Below are positions 1 to 6,841 of a stretch of 37,695 nt of DNA, in pieces (position 1 is the first letter of the stretch; the number at the start of each line of letters is the position of its first letter). The stretch is from Desulfobacterales bacterium (GTDB lineage: Bacteria; Desulfobacterota; Desulfobacteria; Desulfobacterales; Desulfosalsimonadaceae). The notes beneath the pieces are model-generated. The model saw only the letters and a list, made by a program, of their open reading frames with translations, was not told the origin of the DNA and made no database searches. Position numbers and translations under genes: made by a program. The stretch covers positions 1 to 37,695 of the forward strand of contig JAGXKN010000033.1 in assembly GCA_018335195.1 (NCBI GenBank), given 5' to 3'.

Positions 1-701
1 GCCCCGGCGCCGGTTTTGCCGATCCGGTTTTCTGCGGGTACCCGGACGTTTTCAAACGTGACATGGGCAAAATCAATCAGGTTGCCGCCCAGGCTCGGGC
101 CTGCGGGCGCTGCGGTAATGCCTTGGGAACCGGTATCCGCAACGATCAGGGAAAGGTTGTTTTTCGGGGTCTCCGCATCCGGGCCGGTTTTGCACAGAAC
201 CACGTAGAATCCGGCGCTTGCGCCGTTTGGCACGTATACCTTGGTGCCGTTTAAGATCCATGCATCTCCGTCCTGTACAGCCGTAGTCTGAATTCCGGAC
301 AGTTCGGCCCCCTGACTGTATTCAAACAGGGCGGCGGCCGCGCGCATTTTTCCGGCAGCCACAAGGGGAAGATATTTGTCTGCAGGCGGGCCGGTTTCAA
401 ACCGGAAAAGGCATTCCGCGCCGAACCCGGCAAGCATCAGGGCAATACCCGCGGCAGAGTCCTGCTTGCACATCTGTTCAGCGGCAAGGGCGTAGTCTAG
501 CAGGTCCATCCCCCCGCCGTCGTATGCTTCCGGAAAATGAATGCCAAAAAATCCGAGTTCAGCGGCTTTTTTCCAGATTTGAGAAGGAAACTCCCCGCTG
601 CGGAGCAGGTCGACAATGGTTTCCTTGTCAAATTTTCCCCTGGCAAATTCCCGTACCGCCTTCTGGATTTCCTTCCGGGACTTGTCGAGCGCAAATTCCA
701 C
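1..701 (-). CDS. Acyl-CoA dehydrogenase, N-terminal part (cut by window edge)
   Basis: The reverse-strand frame is open from a GTG at 701 to the window edge, giving about 233 residues of an FAD-dependent acyl-CoA dehydrogenase that should oxidise an acyl-CoA to the 2-enoyl-CoA and pass electrons to ETF. The start reads VEFALDKSRKEIQK, followed by the helical N-terminal domain with the family stretch GFFGIHFPEAYDGGG, and then the beta middle domain (AVQDGDAWILNGTKVYV, then VTFENVRVPAENRIG). The catalytic C-terminal domain lies outside the window, so substrate cannot be judged. GTG is chosen because TGA and TAA lie just upstream in frame and AAAAGGGG sits 5 to 8 bases before it. An inverted repeat overlaps this leader. 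I am confident of the family, not of the substrate. Confidence 0.88.
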   Translation of the reverse strand, partial: MEFALDKSRKEIQKAVREFARGKFDKETIVDLLRSGEFPSQIWKKAAELGFFGIHFPEAYDGGGMDLLDYALAAEQMCKQDSAAGIALMLAGFGAECLFRFETGPPADKYLPLVAAGKMRAAAALFEYSQGAELSGIQTTAVQDGDAWILNGTKVYVPNGASAGFYVVLCKTGPDAETPKNNLSLIVADTGSQGITAAPAGPSLGGNLIDFAHVTFENVRVPAENRIGKTGAG

Positions 702-710
702 GTGCGGCCC

Positions 711-758
711 CTTTTATCAAATAAGTGCTTCCAGCAAATGATGGATAATTGATAAAAG
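711..758. promoter_or_regulatory. Inverted repeat in the acyl-CoA dehydrogenase leader
   Basis: CTTTTATCAA (711-720) and TTGATAAAAG (749-758) are perfect 10-base inverted arms separated by 28 bases. The proximal arm abuts the ribosome binding site of the acyl-CoA dehydrogenase. It could be a DNA operator for a fatty-acid regulator (two separated half-sites) or an mRNA hairpin that masks the ribosome binding site. No regulator gene is adjacent, so the role is inferred. Confidence 0.35.
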
Positions 759-802
759 ATCCGATTTCAAATGTCAAGCATTTGCTTTCAAAGCCGCCCG
801 GG

Positions 803-2611
803 TTATTGATTCCCTGTGGAATCGGTTTTCATCTGGAGAGAAAGAAGCCGGTTTTCCATGTTTGCCAGCATGTCCCGCATCTGCATGGACATATCGGCGT
901 ATTTCCGGGTCAGTTCCCCGCGATAATCCTCATGCAGCTTGTTAATTTTGTGCTGCATCTGCTTGAGGTATTTTATGCGCATGTCCCACAGCTTCTTGAC
1001 GCTGTCAAACTGCTGCCGGGATCCGGTCCGGGCCGCCTCGGAGTACTGGTTCACCATTGCGGTGAATTGCCGGTATTTTTTGTCCAGGATATCCGCGATT
1101 TTTTCCTTTTTCAGGGTCTGCCGGGTAATGGTGTGATAATGGTGCCCGTAAATGGCAAATGTCACTGCCTCGCCGAACAGGTCCCGGTTTTTGAAGAGGT
1201 TTCGAGCGAGATATTTCAGGTAATTTGCGCCATACGGGGTAAACGGCTGCCGGAAAAGGGAGCGGAAAAAGATTTTTACTTCTTCGAACCGGATTTTGCG
1301 CTCGTAGAATTCCCGGTGTTCGATCCGGTCGAGCAGATGGCTGCACCTGTCAAAATAGTTCTTCAGCCGGAAATCGTAGAGATTGGACAGGATCTTTCTG
1401 TATCCGCTGCGCAGGGTCTCCGGCTCCATAATGGTTTTAAAATTGGTCTCCGTGCTGTGGGTGTTGTTGCCACAGGACTGGCCCACTATGCGTCCCTCGG
1501 CTTCCAGGCGCTCATAGAGCCTGGTTCCGGGAAGTGCGTTTAACAGGCCGATCATGGCCTGGGGGATGGCGTTTTTCTGGATGAAGTCGATCTGCTGATC
1601 AAAAATATCCGGGGTGTCATTGTCAAATCCCAGGATAAATCCGGCCAGCACCTCGATACCGTTTCTCTGGATGGTCCTGACTGCAACTTCCATGTCGGAT
1701 TTGAGATTCTGGGTCTTGCCGGTTTCTGCCAGGCCCTCGGGGCTGGGGGTTTCAATGCCGATAAACACGGAGTTGAATCCCGCCTCGCGCATCCCGGTCA
1801 TCAGGTCGGCATCGTCTGCCATGTTGATACTGGCTTCGGTAAAGAAGTGGTAAGGATAGTCGTGTTCTTCCTGCCACGCCTTCAGCGCAGGCAGCAGTTC
1901 CCGTTTGACCCGGCCCTTGTTGCCGATGAAGTTGTCGTCCACGAGAAACACGGCGCCTTCCCAGCCCAGTTCGCGCAGGGCGTCGAGTTCCGCTGTAAGG
2001 GTGCCGGCGGATTTGAGCCGCGGCCGGTTGCCGTAAACCGTCCAGATGTCGCAGAATTCGCAGTGAAACGGGCATCCCCGGGAATACTGGATCGCCATGG
2101 AAGCATACTTGTCCAGGTCCAGGAGCTCGAATCTGGGCACCGGGTTGTCGGAGATATCCGGGTGCCTGGGCATTTCATAGACGGGCTTGGCGGTGCCGTT
2201 GTCCAGTTCGCTTAGAAAATCCGTGAGGGTGGCATCCACTTCGCCGCGCAGCATATGATCCACACCCGTAATTTCATCATAGCTGTTGGTCACATAGGGG
2301 CCGCCGGCCACAACGGTTTTCCCCATTTGGTTGCATCGCCGGACCACTTCTTCCATGGACTGTTTCTGGACGATCATGGCGGATACAAATACGGCATCCG
2401 CCCACTCCAGGCTCTGGTCATCCAGGTCCGTGATGTTCATGTCCACGAGCTTCAGTTCGTAATCCGCCGGAAAGCGGGCGGCTATGGTAAGCAGCCCCAG
2501 CGGGGGCATGACGCTTTGCTTTTTGACGAATTCGAGCGCGTATTTGTAGCTCCAGTAAGTATTTGACGGGACGTGCGGGTAAACCAACAGGATTTTGCGG
2601 TGCTTTGTCAT
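803..2611 (-). CDS. B12-binding radical SAM protein with DUF4070 and C-terminal coiled-coil extension
   Basis: This 602-residue protein has an N-terminal cobalamin-binding-like Rossmann domain (about residues 1-140, beginning KILLVYPHVPSNTYW, with AGGPYVTNS), then a radical SAM core with the CxxxCxxC cluster motif in GCPFHCEFCDIW near residue 185. The sequence VDDNFIGNKGRVKRELL and the following barrel match the DUF4070-containing radical SAM group that includes hopanoid methylases, but no hopanoid genes are nearby and the substrate is unknown. From about residue 500 a charged helical extension rich in K, R, E and M (for example KQMQHKINKLHEDYRGEL) predicts coiled coil and makes the protein longer than most relatives I know. 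ATG is preceded by GGGAGG. Transcribed alone, with a plausible promoter upstream. Confidence 0.85.
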   Translation of the reverse strand: MTKHRKILLVYPHVPSNTYWSYKYALEFVKKQSVMPPLGLLTIAARFPADYELKLVDMNITDLDDQSLEWADAVFVSAMIVQKQSMEEVVRRCNQMGKTVVAGGPYVTNSYDEITGVDHMLRGEVDATLTDFLSELDNGTAKPVYEMPRHPDISDNPVPRFELLDLDKYASMAIQYSRGCPFHCEFCDIWTVYGNRPRLKSAGTLTAELDALRELGWEGAVFLVDDNFIGNKGRVKRELLPALKAWQEEHDYPYHFFTEASINMADDADLMTGMREAGFNSVFIGIETPSPEGLAETGKTQNLKSDMEVAVRTIQRNGIEVLAGFILGFDNDTPDIFDQQIDFIQKNAIPQAMIGLLNALPGTRLYERLEAEGRIVGQSCGNNTHSTETNFKTIMEPETLRSGYRKILSNLYDFRLKNYFDRCSHLLDRIEHREFYERKIRFEEVKIFFRSLFRQPFTPYGANYLKYLARNLFKNRDLFGEAVTFAIYGHHYHTITRQTLKKEKIADILDKKYRQFTAMVNQYSEAARTGSRQQFDSVKKLWDMRIKYLKQMQHKINKLHEDYRGELTRKYADMSMQMRDMLANMENRLLSLQMKTDSTGNQ

Positions 2612-2684
2612 TTTATGTGTTCCTCCCTGGGTGTTTGCACCGGTTGGGGGATGCGTTGACTGTACTTGGATGTCTTATCAATTT

Positions 2685-2713
2685 ACAATAATGCTTTGAC
2701 CCGGGTTTGGCAA
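2685..2713 (-). promoter_or_regulatory. Putative sigma-70 promoter for the DUF4070 radical SAM gene
   Basis: On the reverse strand TTGCCA and TATTGT are separated by 17 bases, matching the vegetative consensus at 9 of 12 positions, about 75 bases upstream of the ATG at 2611. This is a consensus match only. Confidence 0.4.
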
Positions 2714-2752
2714 TACCAACCCCCGAATTGAACGATGCAAAAAAATAAAAAA

Positions 2753-2920
2753 CTATATTTTATTATTTGAAATCAGTTCAGCGCCCGAGCAGTCCTGCCA
2801 CCGGGCGATCATTTCCAGGTCTGCGGCTTTGGTCAGGGCCAGGGCCTCGTTTTCATCGACCCGGTATGCCGGGTCTGCCAGGAGGTTTTCCGTGATCCGT
2901 CTGATATCCGGATGTTCCAT
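2753..2920 (-). CDS. Small 55-residue ORF, hypothetical
   Basis: An ATG-to-TAG frame begins MEHPDIRRITENLLADPAYR and continues VDENEALALTKAADLEMIARW, ending in SNNKI. The stretch with EALALTKAADLEMIA resembles the first 40 to 50 residues of biotin-synthase-like radical SAM proteins, where such a helical segment precedes the barrel, yet the reading frame stops before any cluster motif. It may therefore be a truncated relic or a genuine small protein. The ribosome binding site is weak (GGGAAAC). The codon choice (mostly G or C in third position until the A+T-rich end) looks like real coding sequence. The similarity was judged by eye. Confidence 0.4.
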   Translation of the reverse strand: MEHPDIRRITENLLADPAYRVDENEALALTKAADLEMIARWQDCSGAELISNNKI

Positions 2921-3046
2921 GATTGTTTCCCGTATTCTTAAACAATATTGGCCACAAGGGGTACAAAGGATGGCGCATCAAATTTGATAAAAAACAAATC
3001 ACTTTGTGTTCCCCGGGCACTACGTAGCTGAAACTTCCGGTGGAGG

Positions 3047-3244
3047 CTATATTGTGCCGGATTGCATAAGCCGGGTAAAATGTTCAAAAGAGCGGTCATA
3101 AGTGGCTTCGGCATCCGCGGGAAAACAGCACGCCGGAGGCTGCCGGCTTTTCAAATGGAGGCGGATGCACTCGCAGCAGATGCCTTTCCGCTCGCAGGGT
3201 TCATAAGTGCAGTTGCAGTGCGAAAGGTTTTTTGCTGATTGCAT
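3047..3244 (-). CDS. DUF6485 cysteine-rich protein, N-terminus probably frameshifted
   Basis: The 65-residue frame contains a dense cysteine pattern, HCNCTYEPCERKGICCECIRLH, followed by PPACCFP and YDRSFEHF, which is the layout of the DUF6485 family (small proteins of unknown function, probably metal binding, frequent in anaerobes). The listed ATG at 3244 lies 15 bases from the AAGGAG site, too far. Another ATG at 3249 lies 10 bases from it and encodes MECNQQK, the expected family start, but in a different frame; the two frames meet at an A6 run (T6 on the plus strand, 3228-3233). One extra A, or a minus-one slip there, would give a continuous MECNQQKNLSHCNCTY. So this is either a real or artefactual one-base deletion, or a slippage-dependent gene. 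Confidence 0.75.
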   Translation of the reverse strand: MQSAKNLSHCNCTYEPCERKGICCECIRLHLKSRQPPACCFPADAEATYDRSFEHFTRLMQSGTI

Positions 3245-3383
3245 TCCATGGGTTTGCGTCTCCTTTTTATCCGGAAGTTGATTTTTTCAATTCGGTTTCT
3301 GCCAAAGCGTTTGAACTGAAAAGAACATGCGTTTATAACAAAAATGCAGGGAACAATGGAAATCAAACAAGCAGGGAGAAACT

Positions 3384-4664
3384 ATGCGGGTTCTGCTGAT
3401 TTCCGCCAATACCGAACAGATCAACGTGCCGGTGCTGCCCGTGGGCATGGCCCGGGTGGCGGCTGCTGCAGAGCAGGCCGGGCATGAAATCCGGATTTTG
3501 AATCTGATGCGCCCCGGGCATGTCAGCCGCGTACTGGCGGATATGATCGGCGATTTTTCCCCGGAGGTAATCGGGTTGTCCGTGCGCAATATCGACGACC
3601 AGAACAGGGAATCCCCCCGTTTTCTGCTGCCGCCGGTCAGCAGGGTGATTGAGGAATGCCGCCGCTGCAGTTCGGCGCCGGTGGTTCTGGGTGGCCCGGG
3701 ATACAGCATTTTTCCGCGTGCGGTTTTGCATTACCTGAAGGGGGACTACGGCATACGCGGGGAGGGAGAGCATGCGTTCTGCCGGCTGCTTGACCGGCTT
3801 GTCCAAAACGCGTCCGTATCCGACGTTCCGGGTTTGATATTGCCCTGGCAGAAAAATGCGCGCCCGCCGCTGCGCCTGCGGGATCTGGACGCGTTTCCGC
3901 TGCCGCGGCCCGGCGTGCACCTGGATATCCCTTCGGACGTGGATGCCGAGCAGATCTGGGTGCCTTTTCAAACCCGGCGGGGATGCCCCATGAACTGCAG
4001 CTATTGTTCCACCCCGGCCATTGAAGGGCGGGTCATGCGTCGCCAGTCGGTTTCCGCGGTTATTGAAAATCTCAAAGTCTATGTGCGTGCCGGATACAGG
4101 CGTTTTTTCTTTGTGGACAACGTTTTCAACCTGCCGCCCACCTATGCGCAAAATCTGTGTGATGCCATAATTGATGCGGGCCTGGAAATCGCCTGGCAGG
4201 CCATTGTCTATCCCATTCGGATCCGGCCGTCTCTGGCGGAAAAAATGGCCCGGGCCGGATGTGTCGGTGCCGCCCTGGGATTTGAAAGCGGTCATCCGGA
4301 GGTGCTATCCGGGATGAACAAGCGGTTTTCGCCCGGCGATATCCGGCAGGCCGCATCCGTGTTGGGCCAATACGGCATTTCGCGGAAGGGGTTCCTGCTT
4401 CTGGGCGGGCCGGGCGAGACCCGGCAAACCGTTTGCCAAAGCATTGAATTCGCAAAATCTCTGGAGCTGGAATCGGTCAAGCTGACTCCGGGTATTCGCA
4501 TTTATCCGGAAACGCCGCTGGCAAGGCGGGTGCGGCAGGCCGACATGATCGCTCCGGATGCCGATCTGCTTGAACCGACCTTTTACCTGGAGCCGGGCCT
4601 GGACGGGTGGCTGCAGGAAAAAACCGGGCAAATGGTTTCGCAAAGGGATAACTGGCACACCTAA
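3384..4664 (+). CDS. B12-binding radical SAM protein
   Basis: The 426-residue product starts with a cobalamin-binding-like domain (MRVLLISANTEQINVPVLPVG, with VVLGGPGYSIFP near residue 100) and continues with a radical SAM barrel carrying CxxxCxxC in RRGCPMNCSYC near residue 205, then GFESGHPEVLSGMNK and LLLGGPGETRQTV, which are typical of the B12-dependent radical SAM group. It ends soon after the barrel without an extra domain. Substrate unknown; members act as methyltransferases, ring-forming or rearranging enzymes. The ATG follows AGGGAGA. It is divergent from the DUF6485 gene and convergent with the thioesterase, so it is likely a single-gene transcript. It is not close in sequence to the other radical SAM protein 1 kb away. 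Confidence 0.85.
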   Translation: MRVLLISANTEQINVPVLPVGMARVAAAAEQAGHEIRILNLMRPGHVSRVLADMIGDFSPEVIGLSVRNIDDQNRESPRFLLPPVSRVIEECRRCSSAPVVLGGPGYSIFPRAVLHYLKGDYGIRGEGEHAFCRLLDRLVQNASVSDVPGLILPWQKNARPPLRLRDLDAFPLPRPGVHLDIPSDVDAEQIWVPFQTRRGCPMNCSYCSTPAIEGRVMRRQSVSAVIENLKVYVRAGYRRFFFVDNVFNLPPTYAQNLCDAIIDAGLEIAWQAIVYPIRIRPSLAEKMARAGCVGAALGFESGHPEVLSGMNKRFSPGDIRQAASVLGQYGISRKGFLLLGGPGETRQTVCQSIEFAKSLELESVKLTPGIRIYPETPLARRVRQADMIAPDADLLEPTFYLEPGLDGWLQEKTGQMVSQRDNWHT

Positions 4665-4700
4665 CCCCGGGGATTTGCTCGTATGCTTGCTTGCCCCCGA

Positions 4701-5168
4701 TTATTCCGGCTGCCGGACCCGGATGTCCCGGGCGATCTTGAACACCGAGGAAAATGAGAACACGGCTTTTCCATCCGTGTTGTACACGGTGGCTTCACCT
4801 TCCAGTGTTCTGCCTTCCTGCCGGGTTACCGTGGCTCTTGCCGTGACAATACCGCATTTGACAGGATACAGGAATTTGGATTCCATGCCGACAGTAGCAA
4901 AGTGGGAGTTTTCCGGCAACAGGCTCTTGATAGCCATGACCACCGCGGTATCGGCCAGGCTGACCAGGGCGCCGCCGTGCATGAGACCGGCCCCCTGGGC
5001 ATACTCCCGGCAGAAAGGCATATGCAGTATGGCCTTTCCGTTTTCCGCCTGTTCGAGGTGCATGTTCAAAAGCTTTTCAAACGGCGCGCAGTCAATCCAC
5101 CCGCCGAGTTCCACCCGGTGTGGGCCTGTAAAACAGTCTGCGGGAATATCGGTTTCCGGTTTTGTCAA
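4701..5168 (-). CDS. PaaI-family hotdog-fold thioesterase
   Basis: The 155-residue hotdog-fold protein should hydrolyse acyl- or aryl-CoA thioesters. The family core is clear: GLMHGGALVSLADTAVVMAI (residues about 60-80, with the HGG turn and the acidic residue of the central helix), FLYPVKCGIVTARATV and the final strand GKAVFSFSSVFKI. The start is TTG, chosen because AAGGAGGA lies six bases before it; the reading is TKPETDIPADCF. It has no operon partner: the upstream side is the repeat-filled gap and the downstream neighbour is convergent. It could serve to recycle CoA from stalled acyl-CoA intermediates alongside the acyl-CoA dehydrogenase at the window edge, but that link is only inferred. 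Confidence 0.85.
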   Translation of the reverse strand: MTKPETDIPADCFTGPHRVELGGWIDCAPFEKLLNMHLEQAENGKAILHMPFCREYAQGAGLMHGGALVSLADTAVVMAIKSLLPENSHFATVGMESKFLYPVKCGIVTARATVTRQEGRTLEGEATVYNTDGKAVFSFSSVFKIARDIRVRQPE

Positions 5169-5262
5169 TGCGTCCTCCTTGCCTTCGATTCAGCGTAATC
5201 AACTTTGTATATCAGATTTTACTTCCCCCGCCTACCCCCCCCGAACCGCGCAAGTCTTGCTG

Positions 5263-5313
5263 CATCGAAATCGGGATCGGTATCGAAATCGAAGGAAAAA
5301 TGCCGATTCCGAT
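5263..5313. repeat. Degenerate ATCGAAATCG / ATCGGGATCGG tract
   Basis: A short run of imperfect six-base units (ATCGAA, ATCGGG, ATCGGT, ATCGAA, ATCGAA) followed by CCGATTCCGAT. In translation it gives alternating I-G or I-E dipeptides, the hallmark of simple-sequence repeats miscalled as ORFs. Similar tracts are scattered in intergenic DNA of many environmental genomes. Confidence 0.55.
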
Positions 5314-5381
5314 CATGACAACGAGCCCGCCCAAGCAACCAAACGTTGGTTGGCTGCCGGGTTTTTCCAGTATGCGGCGCC

Positions 5382-5539
5382 CTGCAAAAAAGCAATTCGA
5401 TTCTTCAGGAATTTTCGCAGGGTCGGGCCGGCAGGGAAGTTTGCGCATCTGCCGTCCGCTGTCGCGCCCGATGCATCTGCGCAAATCACCCGCCGTCCCG
5501 CCCTGGCCAACTCCTCGGCGGTTTCACCCGTCTAATTCC
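5382..5539 (+). repeat. 158-bp dispersed repeat, copy 1
   Basis: From CTGCAAAAAAGCA to the region of CTAATTCC this segment matches the reverse complement of 37302-37459 over its full length at roughly four of five positions by eye, including the blocks AATTTTCGCAGGGTC, ATGCCGTCCGCT-like DNA, CGCGCCCGATGCATCTGCGC and CCGCCGTCCCGCCCTGG. Neither copy lies in a gene. The conserved blocks are stop-free in several frames, which produces spurious ORFs. Confidence 0.8.
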
Positions 5540-5560
5540 GGAAGGCTTCAAAACCCTGCC

Positions 5561-5587
5561 GTAGGGGCGAACCTGTGTGTTCGCCCG
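5561..5587 (+). repeat. GGGGCGAACCTGTG element, half copy
   Basis: GTAGGGGCGAACCTGTGTG followed by TTCGCCC is the left arm of the palindromic family seen complete near 6.77 kb. The right arm is missing here; the element abuts the 158-bp repeat. Confidence 0.65.
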
Positions 5588-5815
5588 AGTGCCGCGAAAT
5601 GCGGTTGCCCCGGCAATTCCCGGGAGTTCGTGCTTTCCGGAATTCAAAGGAAAATCGATTGGTTTGTTGCGCCTTAAGTCAGACTGTGGGGCCCGGCGGG
5701 GTTGTCCCGGCCCCCCGGGTTTTTGCTTTGTTATTGCCTGTGCCCGGAAAATCTGCAATAAAATCGTCGACAAGAAAAATATCCGGACCGAAAAGACCAG
5801 GGAGCAGGCAGACGA

Positions 5816-6589
5816 ATGCGGGTGATGACTTTTAATCTGCGGTTTGAAAATGAGCGGGATGGTGAAAATGCATGGTTTTATCGCAGGGATATGATCGTGC
5901 GGATGATTCAGAAGTATGCACCCGATATTCTCGGCACCCAGGAGGGCAAATGGGACCAGCTGATGTACCTGCGGCGCCATCTGCCGGCATATGCCGCGCA
6001 TATGCCGGATCGCGAGGCGGACAAGGTCATCCAGTGTCCCACGTTGTTTGTGAAAAAAGATCGGTTTGTGATTTCCGGCGGCAGGGATTTCTGGCTGTCA
6101 AAAACGCCCGAGGTTCACCTGAGCAAGGACTGGGACAGTGCTTTTCCCCGGATGATCAGCTATGCAAAGCTTCAAACGGCAAAAGCGGAAAGCAGAAATT
6201 TCTGCGCGGCGGTCACCCATTTGGATCACAAGGGCGTACAGGCGCGTTTTCACCAGGCAGAGATTATCGCGCAGTGGGCAAAGGATCTTTGCGATCCCCT
6301 GGTTCTCATGGGCGATTTCAACGAGGCCCCGGATGCGAACGTGTACCAAGTGCTCACCGACCCGCAGGTGGGGCTTTTTGATACGTGGCGGGTGCTCGAA
6401 GGCGGGGAAGGGCTGGAGAGCTTTACCCATCACGCGTTTACCGGCTCCCCCACGGCAACCCGGATGGACTGGATCCTGGTCAGCAGCGCCCTGCGCGTTT
6501 CCGATGCTTCAATCATCAAGTACCAGGAAAACGGCTATTACCCCTCGGATCACTTTCCCTACATGGCTGACCTGGAGTGGCGGAAATAG
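5816..6589 (+). CDS. Endonuclease/exonuclease/phosphatase (EEP) family hydrolase
   Basis: The 257-residue protein shows the full EEP (DNase I-like) metal-hydrolase signature: MRVMTFNLRFEN (metal-site Asn), PDILGTQEGKWDQL (metal-binding Glu), THLDHKGVQAR (catalytic His), LMGDFNEAPD (Asp/Asn), RMDWILVSSALRV (Asp) and YPSDHFPYMADLEW (final Asp-His pair). The family cleaves phosphodiesters or phosphomonoesters in nucleic acids, lipids or sugars. Lack of a signal peptide and the length favour a cytoplasmic phosphatase of the small bacterial endonuclease/exonuclease/phosphatase group, so the substrate is open. AGGGAG precedes the ATG at 12 bases; an ATG three codons later would also fit. It is monocistronic between repeat-rich gaps. 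Confidence 0.85.
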   Translation: MRVMTFNLRFENERDGENAWFYRRDMIVRMIQKYAPDILGTQEGKWDQLMYLRRHLPAYAAHMPDREADKVIQCPTLFVKKDRFVISGGRDFWLSKTPEVHLSKDWDSAFPRMISYAKLQTAKAESRNFCAAVTHLDHKGVQARFHQAEIIAQWAKDLCDPLVLMGDFNEAPDANVYQVLTDPQVGLFDTWRVLEGGEGLESFTHHAFTGSPTATRMDWILVSSALRVSDASIIKYQENGYYPSDHFPYMADLEWRK

Positions 6590-6619
6590 CCGGTTTTTGA
6601 ACAAAAGGCCGGGGCAGGT

Positions 6620-6660
6620 GAAATTCGAATATCGAAACCCGAAACAAATTCGAAACTCCA
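6620..6660. repeat. AATTCGAATATCGAAA dispersed repeat fragment
   Basis: AAATTCGAATATCGAAACCC followed by GAAACAAATTCGAAACTCC matches the left arm of the large inverted repeat at 33.3 kb (CGAAATTCGAATATCGAAAC, then AAATTCGAAATTC). Only one arm is present. It lies between the convergent EEP and adenine deaminase genes. Confidence 0.65.
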
Positions 6661-6743
6661 ACGGCAGAATTTACAAAACCAGATCTGCCGCAACCCCTAT
6701 GTTACGGACAGAGATTAACGGCATTTCCCGAAGACAAGGCACT

Positions 6744-6803
6744 GCAGGGGCGAACCTGTGTGTTTACCCGGGGAAAGGGCGAACACACAGGTTCGCCCCT
6801 ACG
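6744..6803. repeat. GGGGCGAACCTGTG palindromic element, complete hairpin copy
   Basis: AGGGGCGAACCTGTGTGTT (6746-6764) is followed after 17 bases by its perfect reverse complement (6782-6800). It sits between two convergent genes and would form a 19-bp stem in RNA from either strand, so it may stop or stabilise both transcripts. Two other family members occur in the window. Confidence 0.8.
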
Positions 6804-6841
6804 GATATATGATTGTCAATTTCTGCATTTTTTTGGAAAAA

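Larger units (their letters stand above)
5169..5815. other. Gene-free gap filled with dispersed repeats
   Basis: No convincing gene is present in these 650 bases. From left to right there is a hexamer-like ATCGAAATCG tract, a 158-bp element with a second copy near 37.4 kb, a partial copy of the GGGGCGAACC element, and a very G+C-rich stretch (about 5685-5725) with potential secondary structure ending in GGGTTTTTG, just before the EEP-family gene. Apparent ORFs here read through repeats in several frames on both strands and lack family features. Confidence 0.6.

Noticed and set aside
749-1543. 264-codon plus-strand frame opposite the DUF4070 radical SAM gene
   Set aside because: Antisense shadow of a well-supported gene; the peptide has no family features and runs in a G+C-rich third-position mirror frame.
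3363-4295. 310-codon minus-strand frame opposite the second radical SAM gene
   Set aside because: Mirror frame of a clear radical SAM protein; composition rich in H, R, P, Q and G, with no recognisable domain.
5162-5677. Overlapping frames of 171, 90 and 86 codons in the 5.2-5.8 kb gap
   Set aside because: They translate the ATCGAA tract and the 158-bp repeat; the same peptide pattern appears at the other repeat copy, so the similarity is of DNA repeats.
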